NCBI GenBank assembly: GCA_002319075.1
Contig: NVQB01000001.1
Location: 682,001 to 746,000, forward strand
Direction of reading: 5' to 3'
Source: Sphingobacteriaceae bacterium
Lineage (GTDB): Bacteria > Bacteroidota > Bacteroidia > B-17B0 > Aurantibacillaceae
DNA length: 64,000 nucleotides
The notes under the pieces are model-generated. The model saw only the letters and a program-made list of their open reading frames with translations. It did no database searches and had not been told where the DNA came from. Below are positions 17,858-27,028 of this stretch, piece after piece. Position 1 is the first letter of the stretch. Every line of letters begins with the position of its first letter. Position numbers and translations under genes: made by a program.

Positions 17858-18895
17858 AATGTGTGTGATACTTAGTGGATTTTCGCTGATTTCTGAATAC
17901 AGACTTCTATTTTTATAAATGTCTATAGCCATATAAATTGCTTTTTTAAAAGATTGTTCGTTAGCACTATTTTTACCTGCGATGTCGTATGCAGTGCCAT
18001 GATCAGGACTGGTGCGTACTGCATTGAGTCCAGCGGTAAAATTCACCCCATCGTTAAATGCAATGCTTTTAAAAGGGATCAACCCCTGATCGTGGTACAT
18101 GGCTAAAACACCATCGAAATTTTTATAAGTTTCATTTCCAAAAAAACCATCTGCCGCGTATGGACCGTAAACGAGTCCTTTTAATTTCAAACTGTCGATG
18201 GCTGGCTTAATAATTTCTTTGTCTTCATTTCCAATTACGCCATTATCGCCCGCATGAGGATTTAAGCCAAGTACAGCGATCTTTGGTTTGCGAATTCCAA
18301 AATCTTTAATCAATGAATCGTGAAGTTGTTTTATTTTTTTGGAAACACTTTCTGTTGTAATTTTTGAGGCGATGTCTTTTATCGGTACATGTCCGGTAAC
18401 CAGAGCAACACGCAAACCACTTTCAGAACAAAGAAGCATCATTGGTTCTCCGCCAAGTTTCTCACCCAGATATTCGGTATGTCCAACAAATTTAAATGTC
18501 TCGCTTTGAATATTATCTTTATTGATAGGTGCAGTTACGAGTGCCTGAATATTTCCATCCACAAGAGCCTGAGTGGCTTTTTCAAGTGAAATAAATGCGT
18601 ATTTCCCTCCCGTTTCAGTTGACTTGCCAATATCAACCATTACTTCCTCTTCGTAACACATAAAAACATTTACTTTCTTATGATTGATCTGACTGAATTC
18701 GCGGATAGGATTAAAACTAAATTCGTCGAGTCCGAGCATTTTTCTATAATAAGTGATCGTTTTTTGCGAGCTGAATAGAACAGGCGTACATATTTCTGCA
18801 ATACCAGGTTCCATAAGCGTTTTAAGCACCACTTCCAATCCAATTCCATTTATATCTCCTTGCGAGATTCCTACAGTTATTTTAGTTTCGCTCAT
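17843..18895 (-). CDS. pdxA: 4-hydroxythreonine-4-phosphate dehydrogenase PdxA
   Basis: A 350-residue enzyme of pyridoxal 5'-phosphate synthesis. It oxidises 4-phosphohydroxy-L-threonine to a product that PdxJ condenses into pyridoxine phosphate. Family motifs are all present: GDINGIGLEVVLK at the N-terminus, VGHTEYLGEKLGGEP, NPHAGDNGVIGNEDKE, MYHDQGLIPFK with the metal-binding His, and TSPDHGTAYDIAG near the C-terminus. Length is normal. It starts 2 bp after the amidohydrolase gene, so it is co-transcribed with genes that have no known link to vitamin B6. Confidence 0.96.
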   Translation of the reverse strand: MSETKITVGISQGDINGIGLEVVLKTLMEPGIAEICTPVLFSSQKTITYYRKMLGLDEFSFNPIREFSQINHKKVNVFMCYEEEVMVDIGKSTETGGKYAFISLEKATQALVDGNIQALVTAPINKDNIQSETFKFVGHTEYLGEKLGGEPMMLLCSESGLRVALVTGHVPIKDIASKITTESVSKKIKQLHDSLIKDFGIRKPKIAVLGLNPHAGDNGVIGNEDKEIIKPAIDSLKLKGLVYGPYAADGFFGNETYKNFDGVLAMYHDQGLIPFKSIAFNDGVNFTAGLNAVRTSPDHGTAYDIAGKNSANEQSFKKAIYMAIDIYKNRSLYSEISENPLSITHIKKER

Positions 18896-18897
18896 AA

Positions 18898-20190
18898 TTA
18901 TTTAATGCCGTATTTGTTTTTATATTTTGAATAAAGTTCTGATTGCTGATTAGTGAGTTTCACCTTCTTACCTGCAATGTAGGCTAAGATGATGTTATTC
19001 GTGCGCATATCCAGAATATCTCCATCGCTTATAACCAGAGAAGCCAATTTACCTTCTTCGATAGTACCTACAGATCTTTCTATGCCCAAAATTTTAGCCA
19101 CATTAAAAGTTACCGATGCAAGTGCCTCTTCTTTCGACAATCCGTATGCTACAGTTTCTCCTGCATTGAAAGGAAGATTGCGACTTTGCATAGCTTCCAT
19201 ATCGCCTTCCAGCTGAAGACAAAATAAAACGCTGTCTTTCTGAAGAAGGTAAGGAAGGCTGTAAATAATATCCACATTATCGTCGGTATTATCAGGAAGG
19301 TCATTCACGCGGTTAAGCATGACAGGAATTTTATTTTTTCTCAAATCGGCGGTTATCTTATAACTCTCTTTTCCTCCAACAATTACAGGCTTTCTAATTA
19401 AAAACTTTTGCGAAAAATTTATCGCGCTCAAAATATCTTTCGCTTTATCTGCATGCAAATAAAGGTTAGCAGTTCCATTGAGAACGGACCGCATGGCTTC
19501 AAAACGGAGATTTTTCTCAGTATTGTTTGGTGTAGCGCAATAAGCAATAGCATCTGCAAAAAATTTGGAAAGGAATGCAATTTCTTCGTTGTATTTTTTA
19601 TTAGCCGATTTGGAAAGTCCTTCTTCTTCGCTCCATTTCATTGTTGTTAAGCGCGGAAAGTTTAAATGTATGCCATCATCGGCTTTTAAAACTGCATCTT
19701 CCCAGTTCCAACCTTCAAGCGCGAGGATGGACGAAGAACCACTGATAAGGCCACCGCGCGGAGTAGGCTGTGTGTATAAAATTCCGTTTGTCTTTACTGT
19801 GGGGATTATAATATTATCTGTGTTATAAGCAATTAATGAGCGCACGTGAGGATTAATATTCCCTACTTCCTGAAAATCAACCGTGGCGCGAACTGCTTCG
19901 GCATCATGCAATCCCAGTACGTTATTTGTATTTATTAAACCGGGATAAATGTGTTTTCCCGAAAGGTCTATCACTGTGTCAAATGATTTGTAATCTAAAC
20001 GCAAACCCTTGGTTTCAGAAACCGTTTCTATTTTATCGTTATTTATTACAACGAGACTTCCCTCAATGACTTGTCCATTGCCAACATGAGCTGTTGCATT
20101 GAGCAGCGCTATGTGCGTGTAATTTTTTTGCGCTTTGAAAGATCCAGCTAACAAAAAGATAAAACTAATTATGGATATAAAATTTTTCAT
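18898..20190 (-). CDS. Exported amidohydrolase-family protein lacking the HxH metal motif
   Basis: A 430-residue protein with a signal peptide (MKNFISIISFIFLLAGSFKAQ). The fold is that of the amidohydrolase superfamily: an N-terminal beta-sandwich (VVINNDKIETVSE), a TIM-barrel region, and the C-terminal GTIEEGKLASLVISDGDILD segment. At the position of the first metal motif (usually ID-x-H-x-H) the sequence reads LINTNNVLG, so both His are replaced. It may be non-catalytic or structural, probably pairing with the 1020-residue partner one base upstream. Both proteins are predicted periplasmic. Confidence 0.82.
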   Translation of the reverse strand: MKNFISIISFIFLLAGSFKAQKNYTHIALLNATAHVGNGQVIEGSLVVINNDKIETVSETKGLRLDYKSFDTVIDLSGKHIYPGLINTNNVLGLHDAEAVRATVDFQEVGNINPHVRSLIAYNTDNIIIPTVKTNGILYTQPTPRGGLISGSSSILALEGWNWEDAVLKADDGIHLNFPRLTTMKWSEEEGLSKSANKKYNEEIAFLSKFFADAIAYCATPNNTEKNLRFEAMRSVLNGTANLYLHADKAKDILSAINFSQKFLIRKPVIVGGKESYKITADLRKNKIPVMLNRVNDLPDNTDDNVDIIYSLPYLLQKDSVLFCLQLEGDMEAMQSRNLPFNAGETVAYGLSKEEALASVTFNVAKILGIERSVGTIEEGKLASLVISDGDILDMRTNNIILAYIAGKKVKLTNQQSELYSKYKNKYGIK

Positions 20191-20191
20191 G

Positions 20192-23100
20192 TTATCTCTG
20201 TCCCGTTTCTTCTTCTGAAATTCCTTCTAAAGTATTGCAGTGGTAAAGACGTTGCTGCTTAGGCTGTGGCTTCACAACTTTTGTTCCCTTATTTTTTTCT
20301 ACCAGTAGTTTTGCAACCAGTCTTGCTTTTTCTAGGCGAACATATTCCCTTAACTTTGCGTCTTCTTCCCGATCAAAATAAATTTGTCCGTCTACTAATG
20401 TTTTGTCAACCTTAGCGTAGATGCTTAAGGGGTTATCTGTCCATAAAACAAGATCAGCCACCTTACCTACTTTAATACTTCCTACCTTGTCATCAATGTG
20501 CAGCATCTTCGCTGGATTTAACGTCACTAGTTTTAAAGCCTCTGTTTCTGAGAGGCCGCCGTACTTTACACATTTACCCGCCTCCTGGTTTAAACGCCTG
20601 GCCATTTCGGCATCATCGCTATTTATAGCAACATTTACACCCATGCGCGTCATTAGAGCGGCATTGTAGGGAATAGCGTCTAACACTTCATTTTTATAAG
20701 CCCACCAATCTGAAAACGTAGAAGCATTCGCTCCATGCACTTTCATTTTATCTGCCACTTTATACCCTTCAAGAATGTGGGTGAAAGTATTCACTTTAAA
20801 GCCAAAGCTATCGGCCACGTGCATTAGCATGTTTACCTCGCTTTGTACATAACTGTGACAGGTAATGAATCTTTTTTTGTTTAGAATTTCTGCAAGCGCT
20901 TCCAGTTCCAGATCTCTTCTAAAAGGTATCAGTGTTCCATTTTTTACGGAAGTCTGCATTTGTTTATCATATTCTTTTGCTCTTGTAAAAAAATCGACGT
21001 AAACCTGTTCCACACCCATTCGTGTTTGTGGAAAACGTACACGCTGGAGATCGCCCCAATTACTTTGCTTTACGTTTTCGCCAAGCGCAAATTTTATGAA
21101 CTGATCTGCTTTTTCATATTTCAGATCTTCTGCGCTATGTCCCCACCGTAATTTTATTAATACGCTCTGACCACCAATAGGATTTGCCGAGCCATGTAAT
21201 AATTGAGCGCAGGTAACACCTCCTGAGAGTTGCCGGTAAATATTTATATCTTCCGGATTAATCACATCACCCATTCTTACCTCGGCGCTACTGGCTTGTG
21301 CTCCTTCGTTAACACCTGCGGTAAGTGCGATATGGCTATGCTCGTCAATGATTCCGGGCGTTAAATGTTTTCCTTTACCATCAATTACTTTTGCGTAAGC
21401 TAATTTGGGAACATCAATATTAGGCGCGATACGAACTACTTTCCCATCCACTACATATACGTCGTATTCCTTCAAAATAGTATCGCCACTATTGGTCCAT
21501 ACGGTTGCATCTTTTATCAACATTGCCGAATAACGACTCTTAAATTTATTCCAGGAATCTTTAAAAGTTCCGTTACTTTCCTGCATCTCCTCTCCATACG
21601 CACTAAAGGGATAAATGATCTTACCTAAATTTAATGAGGGCGTTGCAACGGGTGTTATGTTTTTTTTAACGGTATCAGCTGCTGAGAGATAAGTAATATC
21701 AAAAGCAAACCAATTGCCGTTTGCCAGTTGTCCGTTGCCATTAAAACTCTTTGAATCTTTGTTATAGTTAGCGGTTCCTCTAACGGCAGAAGTAGAATCA
21801 GTTGGAAAATTAAAGGTCAAAAAGTTATTAGTGAAACTATAATTAAAACTTTTCTTCGTTGTATCCATTTGGATCTGTGCCTTCGGTTTTGCAAGGTCAC
21901 CGGTAAATTTCACACTGTAGGTTTTGCCAGGAACACTTAGTATATAATTACCGCGAATATCGGGCGCATTGAGATCTGCATAAAGATTAGGCTCGCCATT
22001 CACCCAATGTTGAACAATGGACGCATCCTCTTCAAAAATGGATTTTGTACTAATGAAAAAATTGGCATAAAACCCTTTCTTTAAACTTCCGAGTTTATCA
22101 CCTGCATTTACAAAAGCTGCAGGATTAAATGTAAGAGCTTTTAAAGCTACTTTTTCTGAAAGTCCATACTGAACGGCCTTGCGAACATTTTTGAGAAAAA
22201 GATTTTTATCTTTCAAATCGGAGGCAGTAAAACAAAATTGAATATTGTTTTTTTCGAGAGTTGAAGGATTTGTCGGAGCAAGTTCCCAGTGTTTTAGCTC
22301 AGCAAGAGAAATTAATTCTGCATCATAAGGATCTTCCACATCGAATGCATCCGGAAAATTAACCGGGATAATAAATCTTGATGCAGTGGATTGAATTTCG
22401 CTAATCCGCTGATATTCATTTCCCCCTCCTTTGATAATATACTTTCCATTAAATTCCTTTGCCACTTTTGCTGCCCGCAGATCATTGTATTTATCGTTGG
22501 CTTCAAAGATGGATGGAAGTGTTTGTAGCTTATTAAAATCGTCGAGCGTGATATTAAATTCTGTTTTAGCTTTTGCCTGCGCGTACCAGGAAGCGTCGAG
22601 ATAAGTTTGGCGCAACAATGCAATGCCTCCTGTTAACGAACTAGGGTAATCCTGAGGCGAAGAACCTTTGCTAAAAGAGTAAAACCCGGCTGCTTTATCT
22701 AGTACAATACTTTCATTTTCGCGACCCGTGTTCAGGTTTACAAGCACTCCGCTACCCCTAACAATTCCGTCCTTCGGACAAGAAAGAACGGTTCCGAATC
22801 CCATTTTTTTTAGTTCCTCGGCCTTATCTACTGCGTGAGTGAAAAGTTTATACGACTCAATATTTGGGCGTATTGCCTGGTTCCAACCGAAAGCACCTTT
22901 GTAGTTACTTTCCATTTGAGGGCCCGCTTCCTTTTTTTGAAATCTATTTGGAGGCACACCATAATCGCTATATAAATCAATAAAAGACGGGTAAATAAAT
23001 TTTCCTTTGAGATCGTAAACGGTTGCATTTTTAGGAATTTCGAGCTTTTCGCCGCAATTCACCACTTTTCCATCCTGTATGAGCAAAACACTATTTTTTA

Positions 23101-23254
23101 AGACCGTTTCAAAATCGAGGTAAATAGTGGCATTGGTAAAGGCATAAAGCGTATGAGGATTGAAGGGGGCGCCATTACTGGGGAACGTGCTTTGGCCCGA
23201 CAAGCCGAAAGAAATCGTTAACCATGCAAGAATTTGTAAATAAATTTTCCTCAT
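20192..23254 (-). CDS. Exported double-domain amidohydrolase (degenerate N half, intact C half)
   Basis: A 1020-residue exported protein. Two amidohydrolase-like halves are visible. The N half (about 40-430) has IDLYSD at 92-97 where ID-x-H-x-H is expected, so it has lost the metal-binding His pair. After a beta-rich linker (about 430-570), the C half has an intact set: IDEHSH (His639 and His641), ITCHSY, TFTHILEG and NSDDAEMAR. The C half is therefore the likely metallohydrolase, acting on cyclic amides or dipeptides such as imidazolonepropionase- or prolidase-type substrates. The exact substrate is unknown. It is the first gene of the operon ending with pdxA, with a -7 element 7 bases before the ATG. 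Confidence 0.85.
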   Translation of the reverse strand: MRKIYLQILAWLTISFGLSGQSTFPSNGAPFNPHTLYAFTNATIYLDFETVLKNSVLLIQDGKVVNCGEKLEIPKNATVYDLKGKFIYPSFIDLYSDYGVPPNRFQKKEAGPQMESNYKGAFGWNQAIRPNIESYKLFTHAVDKAEELKKMGFGTVLSCPKDGIVRGSGVLVNLNTGRENESIVLDKAAGFYSFSKGSSPQDYPSSLTGGIALLRQTYLDASWYAQAKAKTEFNITLDDFNKLQTLPSIFEANDKYNDLRAAKVAKEFNGKYIIKGGGNEYQRISEIQSTASRFIIPVNFPDAFDVEDPYDAELISLAELKHWELAPTNPSTLEKNNIQFCFTASDLKDKNLFLKNVRKAVQYGLSEKVALKALTFNPAAFVNAGDKLGSLKKGFYANFFISTKSIFEEDASIVQHWVNGEPNLYADLNAPDIRGNYILSVPGKTYSVKFTGDLAKPKAQIQMDTTKKSFNYSFTNNFLTFNFPTDSTSAVRGTANYNKDSKSFNGNGQLANGNWFAFDITYLSAADTVKKNITPVATPSLNLGKIIYPFSAYGEEMQESNGTFKDSWNKFKSRYSAMLIKDATVWTNSGDTILKEYDVYVVDGKVVRIAPNIDVPKLAYAKVIDGKGKHLTPGIIDEHSHIALTAGVNEGAQASSAEVRMGDVINPEDINIYRQLSGGVTCAQLLHGSANPIGGQSVLIKLRWGHSAEDLKYEKADQFIKFALGENVKQSNWGDLQRVRFPQTRMGVEQVYVDFFTRAKEYDKQMQTSVKNGTLIPFRRDLELEALAEILNKKRFITCHSYVQSEVNMLMHVADSFGFKVNTFTHILEGYKVADKMKVHGANASTFSDWWAYKNEVLDAIPYNAALMTRMGVNVAINSDDAEMARRLNQEAGKCVKYGGLSETEALKLVTLNPAKMLHIDDKVGSIKVGKVADLVLWTDNPLSIYAKVDKTLVDGQIYFDREEDAKLREYVRLEKARLVAKLLVEKNKGTKVVKPQPKQQRLYHCNTLEGISEEETGQR

Positions 23255-23261
23255 AAACCAC

Positions 23262-23269
23262 CAAATTTA
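23262..23269 (-). promoter_or_regulatory. Candidate -7 element TAAATTTG for the amidohydrolase-pdxA operon
   Basis: Minus-strand match to TAnnTTTG, ending 7 bases before the start codon at 23254. The implied leader is only a base or two. Confidence 0.5.
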
Positions 23270-23351
23270 ATGAGATTTACTAAAATAACTAATGGTAAAG
23301 CGGTTTTTATTGTTTGTATATATTGCTAATTTTACCGTTAAAATTTAAATT

Positions 23352-23993
23352 ATGTATAAAGGAATTTTACACACGCATTATTTAGTTGTTGTACTGTTTT
23401 TGTTGATCTACGTGATCAAAACTATTTTATTGTTAAGTAATAAAAATGATCTTCTGGCCACGTTCACAAAAAAAATAAAAGTGGTAGAAATGATCGTAAG
23501 TTTTCTATTTCTTATTACCGGAGTGTATTTAGCCACCCAGTTACCTTTTGGAGGGAAATACGACTATCTTTTCTATATTAAAATAATTCTGGTACTTGCC
23601 TCGATTCCTGTAGCGGTAATTGGCTTCAGAAAATCGAATAAAATTTTGGCTGCACTTAGTTTGTTGATGATTACTGGAAGTTTTGGCTTAGCAGAATCTT
23701 ATCATAAAAAGAAGGGTATACCAAAGGATGGCGGAGAAGTGATTGCTTCTAACGATGGAGAAAAACTTTTTAAAGCAAATTGCGTTGTTTGTCATGGTAA
23801 CGATGGAAAATTAGGAGCCAGTGGGGCAAAAGATTTAAGCGCAACCACAATGGAGGTTGCAGAAATGAAACAAATTATTCTTCATGGAAAAGGCCTGATG
23901 CCAGCCGCGTCACTTAACGAAAATCCTACCATAGCGGAGGAACAAGCTGCGGCCATTGCTGAGTATGTAAACAGCAATTTAAAAGGCCATTAA
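23352..23993 (+). CDS. SirB-like membrane domain fused to cytochrome c
   Basis: A 213-residue membrane protein. Four predicted helices fill residues 8-115 and resemble the SirB family (MYKGILHTHYLVVVLFLLIY, then LFLITGVYLA). A periplasmic class I cytochrome c domain follows: heme-binding CVVCH at 144-148 and a likely axial Met in GKGLMPAA. SirB proteins are usually stand-alone and of unknown function, so this is a domain fusion. It would place a c-type heme at the periplasmic face, which suits electron transfer. It starts 97 bp from the divergent amidohydrolase gene and ends 8 bp before hflX. Confidence 0.8.
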   Translation: MYKGILHTHYLVVVLFLLIYVIKTILLLSNKNDLLATFTKKIKVVEMIVSFLFLITGVYLATQLPFGGKYDYLFYIKIILVLASIPVAVIGFRKSNKILAALSLLMITGSFGLAESYHKKKGIPKDGGEVIASNDGEKLFKANCVVCHGNDGKLGASGAKDLSATTMEVAEMKQIILHGKGLMPAASLNENPTIAEEQAAAIAEYVNSNLKGH

Positions 23994-24001
23994 TTTTTTA
24001 G

Positions 24002-25201
24002 ATGAAACCAGAACCGATCTCCACTGCCATTCCTTCTCATTGCTGCATTTTAATAGGTGTTATTAATAAAATGCAGGATGACGGACTCTCAAAAGAATAT
24101 CTTGACGAACTTGCTTTTTTAGCAGAGACTTACGGTCTCAGTACCATAAAAACTTTCACTCAAAAATTAGAAAAGCCCGATAAGGCCACTTTTATCGGGA
24201 AAGGGAAATTACAAGAAGTAAAAGACTTTGTGCTGGCGAACGCTATCGATGTTGTTATTTTTGATGATGAACTATCACCTTCTCAACAAAGAAATCTCGA
24301 AAAAGAATTAGGAAAAAAAATTCTCGACCGTACAACTTTAATTCTTGAAATATTCGAACAACGCGCTCAGACGGCACATGCTAAAACACAAGTGCAACTT
24401 GCGCAGTACCAATACATGCTTCCCCGCTTAACCGGGATGTGGACTCACTTAGAGCGTCAACGTGGCGGAACGGGAACCCGTGGTGGTGCCGGCGAAAAAG
24501 AAATTGAAACAGACAGACGGATTGTGCGCGATAAAATAGCTTTGATGAAGGAACGTCTTCGCGACATTGACAAACAAATGGCTACTCAGCGTAAAAATCG
24601 CGGCGAATTAATTCGTGTGGCTTTGGTTGGGTATACCAATGTTGGAAAAAGCACCATCATGAATCTTTTAAGTAAAAGCAATGTTTTCGCGGAAAATAAG
24701 TTATTTGCAACACTTGATACAACGGTGCGAAAAGTTACACTTGATAACGTATTTTTTCTTTTAAGTGATACTGTTGGATTTATACGGAAGCTTCCTACAC
24801 AATTGGTAGAAAGTTTTAAATCTACGCTTGACGAAGTGCGGGAAGCAGATGTACTTATTCATGTAGTAGACATTTCGCATAAAAATTTTGAGGAGCACAT
24901 TAATGTGGTAAAACAAACTTTGCAGGATATTGGTGCAGGTGACAAACCAACAATTCTTGTGTTTAATAAAATTGACGCTTTTACTTACACCCACAAAGAA
25001 GAAGATGACCTGACGCCGGCTACCAGAGAAAATCTGACCCTGGAAGAAATTAAAAACACCTGGATGAAGAGTCTCAATAATCCCGTATTATTTATCAGCG
25101 CCGAAAATAAAGACGGTCTTGATGAGTTTAAAAAGACAGTGTACGAAATGGTTAAGACCTTACATTTAAAACGTTATCCTTATAACAATTTGCTTTATTA
25201 G
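24002..25201 (+). CDS. hflX: Ribosome-associated GTPase HflX
   Basis: A 399-residue GTPase that splits stalled or heat-stressed 70S ribosomes. The HflX N-terminal domain covers about 1-195 with FIGKGKL at 64-70 and the glycine-rich GGTGTRGGAGEKEIE stretch at about 155-170. The G domain has the P-loop GYTNVGKST at 210-218, G3 DTVGFIRKLP, G4 NKID, and SAENKDGL as G5. Length is normal. It lies 8 bp after the cytochrome c fusion gene, with which it may share a transcript. Confidence 0.95.
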   Translation: MKPEPISTAIPSHCCILIGVINKMQDDGLSKEYLDELAFLAETYGLSTIKTFTQKLEKPDKATFIGKGKLQEVKDFVLANAIDVVIFDDELSPSQQRNLEKELGKKILDRTTLILEIFEQRAQTAHAKTQVQLAQYQYMLPRLTGMWTHLERQRGGTGTRGGAGEKEIETDRRIVRDKIALMKERLRDIDKQMATQRKNRGELIRVALVGYTNVGKSTIMNLLSKSNVFAENKLFATLDTTVRKVTLDNVFFLLSDTVGFIRKLPTQLVESFKSTLDEVREADVLIHVVDISHKNFEEHINVVKQTLQDIGAGDKPTILVFNKIDAFTYTHKEEDDLTPATRENLTLEEIKNTWMKSLNNPVLFISAENKDGLDEFKKTVYEMVKTLHLKRYPYNNLLY

Positions 25202-25229
25202 AACCGAGAAGATACAAGACACGTAGACA

Positions 25230-25724
25230 TTGAACATAGAGTTTAAATACGCAGAGCAAAAAGATCTTGCAAAAATCGTAAAGACTTACAATTCGACAGT
25301 AGCTTCACGAATTGTTACAGCTGATCTTGAAGAAGTAAGTGTAGAAAGTAAACAGGCCTGGTTTGACTTGCATACTCCACAAAAAAGACCTTTATGGTTA
25401 GTTGTTTATAACGGCGATTATGCCGGCTGGATGAGCTTCAATTCCTTTTATGGCCGACCTGCTTACGATGGAACTGTTGAAGTAAGTATTTACCTGGAAG
25501 AAACACTCAGAGGAAAAGGTCTTGGAAAGGCTTGTCTGCAAAAGGCTATAGACACAGCTCCAAAATTAAATATTCATTCTCTTCTTGGATTTATCTTCGG
25601 CCATAACCAGGCCAGCCTTACTTTATTTTACGCTTTTGGTTTTGAAAAATGGGCACATTTTCCTGAAGTGGCAAACATGGATGGCACTATGCGCGACCTC
25701 CTGATTTTAGGAAAAAAAGTTTAA
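25230..25724 (+). CDS. GNAT-family N-acetyltransferase (phosphinothricin acetyltransferase-like), TTG start
   Basis: A 164-residue acetyl-CoA-dependent acetyltransferase. The motif A pyrophosphate loop is RGKGLGKA, preceded by the beta-strand VEVSIYLEETL and followed by GFIFGHNQASLTLFYAFGFEKW, which is the pattern of the Pat/Bar subgroup. That subgroup acetylates small amines and amino-acid analogues; the natural substrate here is unknown. The only sensible start is a TTG at 25230 (MNIEFKYAEQKDL); the next in-frame ATG would remove half the domain. It lies 28 bp after hflX. Confidence 0.85.
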   Translation: MNIEFKYAEQKDLAKIVKTYNSTVASRIVTADLEEVSVESKQAWFDLHTPQKRPLWLVVYNGDYAGWMSFNSFYGRPAYDGTVEVSIYLEETLRGKGLGKACLQKAIDTAPKLNIHSLLGFIFGHNQASLTLFYAFGFEKWAHFPEVANMDGTMRDLLILGKKV

Positions 25725-25790
25725 TTTTTATTTAACTTCCGATCACCAAAATCTTTAAATTTTATATCCTTCACATTCAAGAATTGTTAT

Positions 25791-25798
25791 TAGATTTG
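25791..25798 (+). promoter_or_regulatory. Candidate -7 element TAGATTTG for the aminotransferase gene
   Basis: Match to TAnnTTTG, 17 bases before the ATG at 25816. No good -33 box is seen. Confidence 0.45.
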
Positions 25799-25815
25799 TT
25801 GATTACAAAATTTCT

Positions 25816-27012
25816 ATGGGACAGCTATCAAATAGAGTAAATAAGATCTCCGAGTCACAAACCATTGCTATGGCGCGAAAAAGTCGTGAATTAAAAGCGA
25901 AGGGGATTGACATCATTAGTTTAAGTTTAGGCGAGCCGGATTTTGCAACACCTCAGATCATAAAAGACGCTGCAAAAAAAGCCATTGACGATAATTTCAG
26001 TTATTACACGCATGTTTCAGGTTACCTGGAATTACGTGAAGCCATTTGTGAAAAATTTAAACGCGATAACGGTTTACAGTATACCGCTGATGAAATTGTT
26101 GTTTCTACGGGTGCCAAACAAAGTATAGCAAACGCTGTTTTATGCTTGGTAAATCCTGGTGACGAAGTTATTATTCCAGGTCCTTTTTGGGTAAGCTATC
26201 TTGAAATTCTGAAACTCGCTGAAGGCACCCCAATTATTATCGACACTACTATTGAATCAGACTTTAAAATATCTGCCGAGCAATTAGAAAAAGCCATTAC
26301 GCCAAAAACAAAAATGCTCATGCTAAGCACTCCTTGTAATCCAACAGGAAGTGTATACAGTAAAGCAGAATTAAAAGCACTGGCGGAAGTTGTTGCAAAA
26401 CATCCTGAACTTTATATTTTGAGTGATGAAATTTATGAGCACATCAATTTTGTTGGTGGTCATGAAAGTTTTGCGCAGTTTGATTTTATTAAAGACCAGG
26501 TTATCACCATTAATGGTGTTTCTAAAGGCTTTGCGATGACAGGCTGGCGAGGTGGAATTATGGCTGCACCAAAATGGATTGCTCAAGCCTGCGATAAAAT
26601 GCAAGGCCAGTTTACTTCAGCTACTTCAAGCATCACCCAAAAAGCAATGCATAAAGCCATGGAACTCGATTACAAAACATACATCGAACCTATGCGTGAT
26701 GCATTTTTAAAACGCAGAGATCTTGTTCTGAAATTAATGAAAGATATTCCCGGGTTAAAAACCAATACACCGCAAGGCGCGTTTTATGTTTATCCTGAAA
26801 TTTCATACTATTTTGGAAAGAAATATAAAGATCACGTTATCAAAAACGGCACCGACCTTACTCTATTTTTACTAGATGAGGGCTTTCTCGCTCTGGTGCC
26901 AGGTGCGGCTTTCGGTGAAGATAACTATATCCGTTTCTCCTATGCCACGAGTGAAGAAAAATTAATAGAAGCTTTAAAACGCATGAAGGAAGCGCTCGCC
27001 AAACTTCAGTAA
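25816..27012 (+). CDS. Aspartate aminotransferase-type class I aminotransferase
   Basis: A 398-residue PLP enzyme. It carries the class I subgroup I signature: SLGEPDF at about 38-44, substrate-binding NPTGSVYS, the ILSDEIYEHI segment, PLP-binding Lys237 in NGVSKGFAMTGWRGG, and a C-terminal IRFSYATSEE with the substrate-carboxylate Arg. This is the thermostable-type aspartate aminotransferase family, which interconverts aspartate and oxaloacetate, though some members act on other amino acids. It precedes the heptose kinase gene by 16 bp and probably shares its transcript. Confidence 0.92.
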   Translation: MGQLSNRVNKISESQTIAMARKSRELKAKGIDIISLSLGEPDFATPQIIKDAAKKAIDDNFSYYTHVSGYLELREAICEKFKRDNGLQYTADEIVVSTGAKQSIANAVLCLVNPGDEVIIPGPFWVSYLEILKLAEGTPIIIDTTIESDFKISAEQLEKAITPKTKMLMLSTPCNPTGSVYSKAELKALAEVVAKHPELYILSDEIYEHINFVGGHESFAQFDFIKDQVITINGVSKGFAMTGWRGGIMAAPKWIAQACDKMQGQFTSATSSITQKAMHKAMELDYKTYIEPMRDAFLKRRDLVLKLMKDIPGLKTNTPQGAFYVYPEISYYFGKKYKDHVIKNGTDLTLFLLDEGFLALVPGAAFGEDNYIRFSYATSEEKLIEALKRMKEALAKLQ

Positions 27013-27028
27013 TTTCCGTATATAAAAA

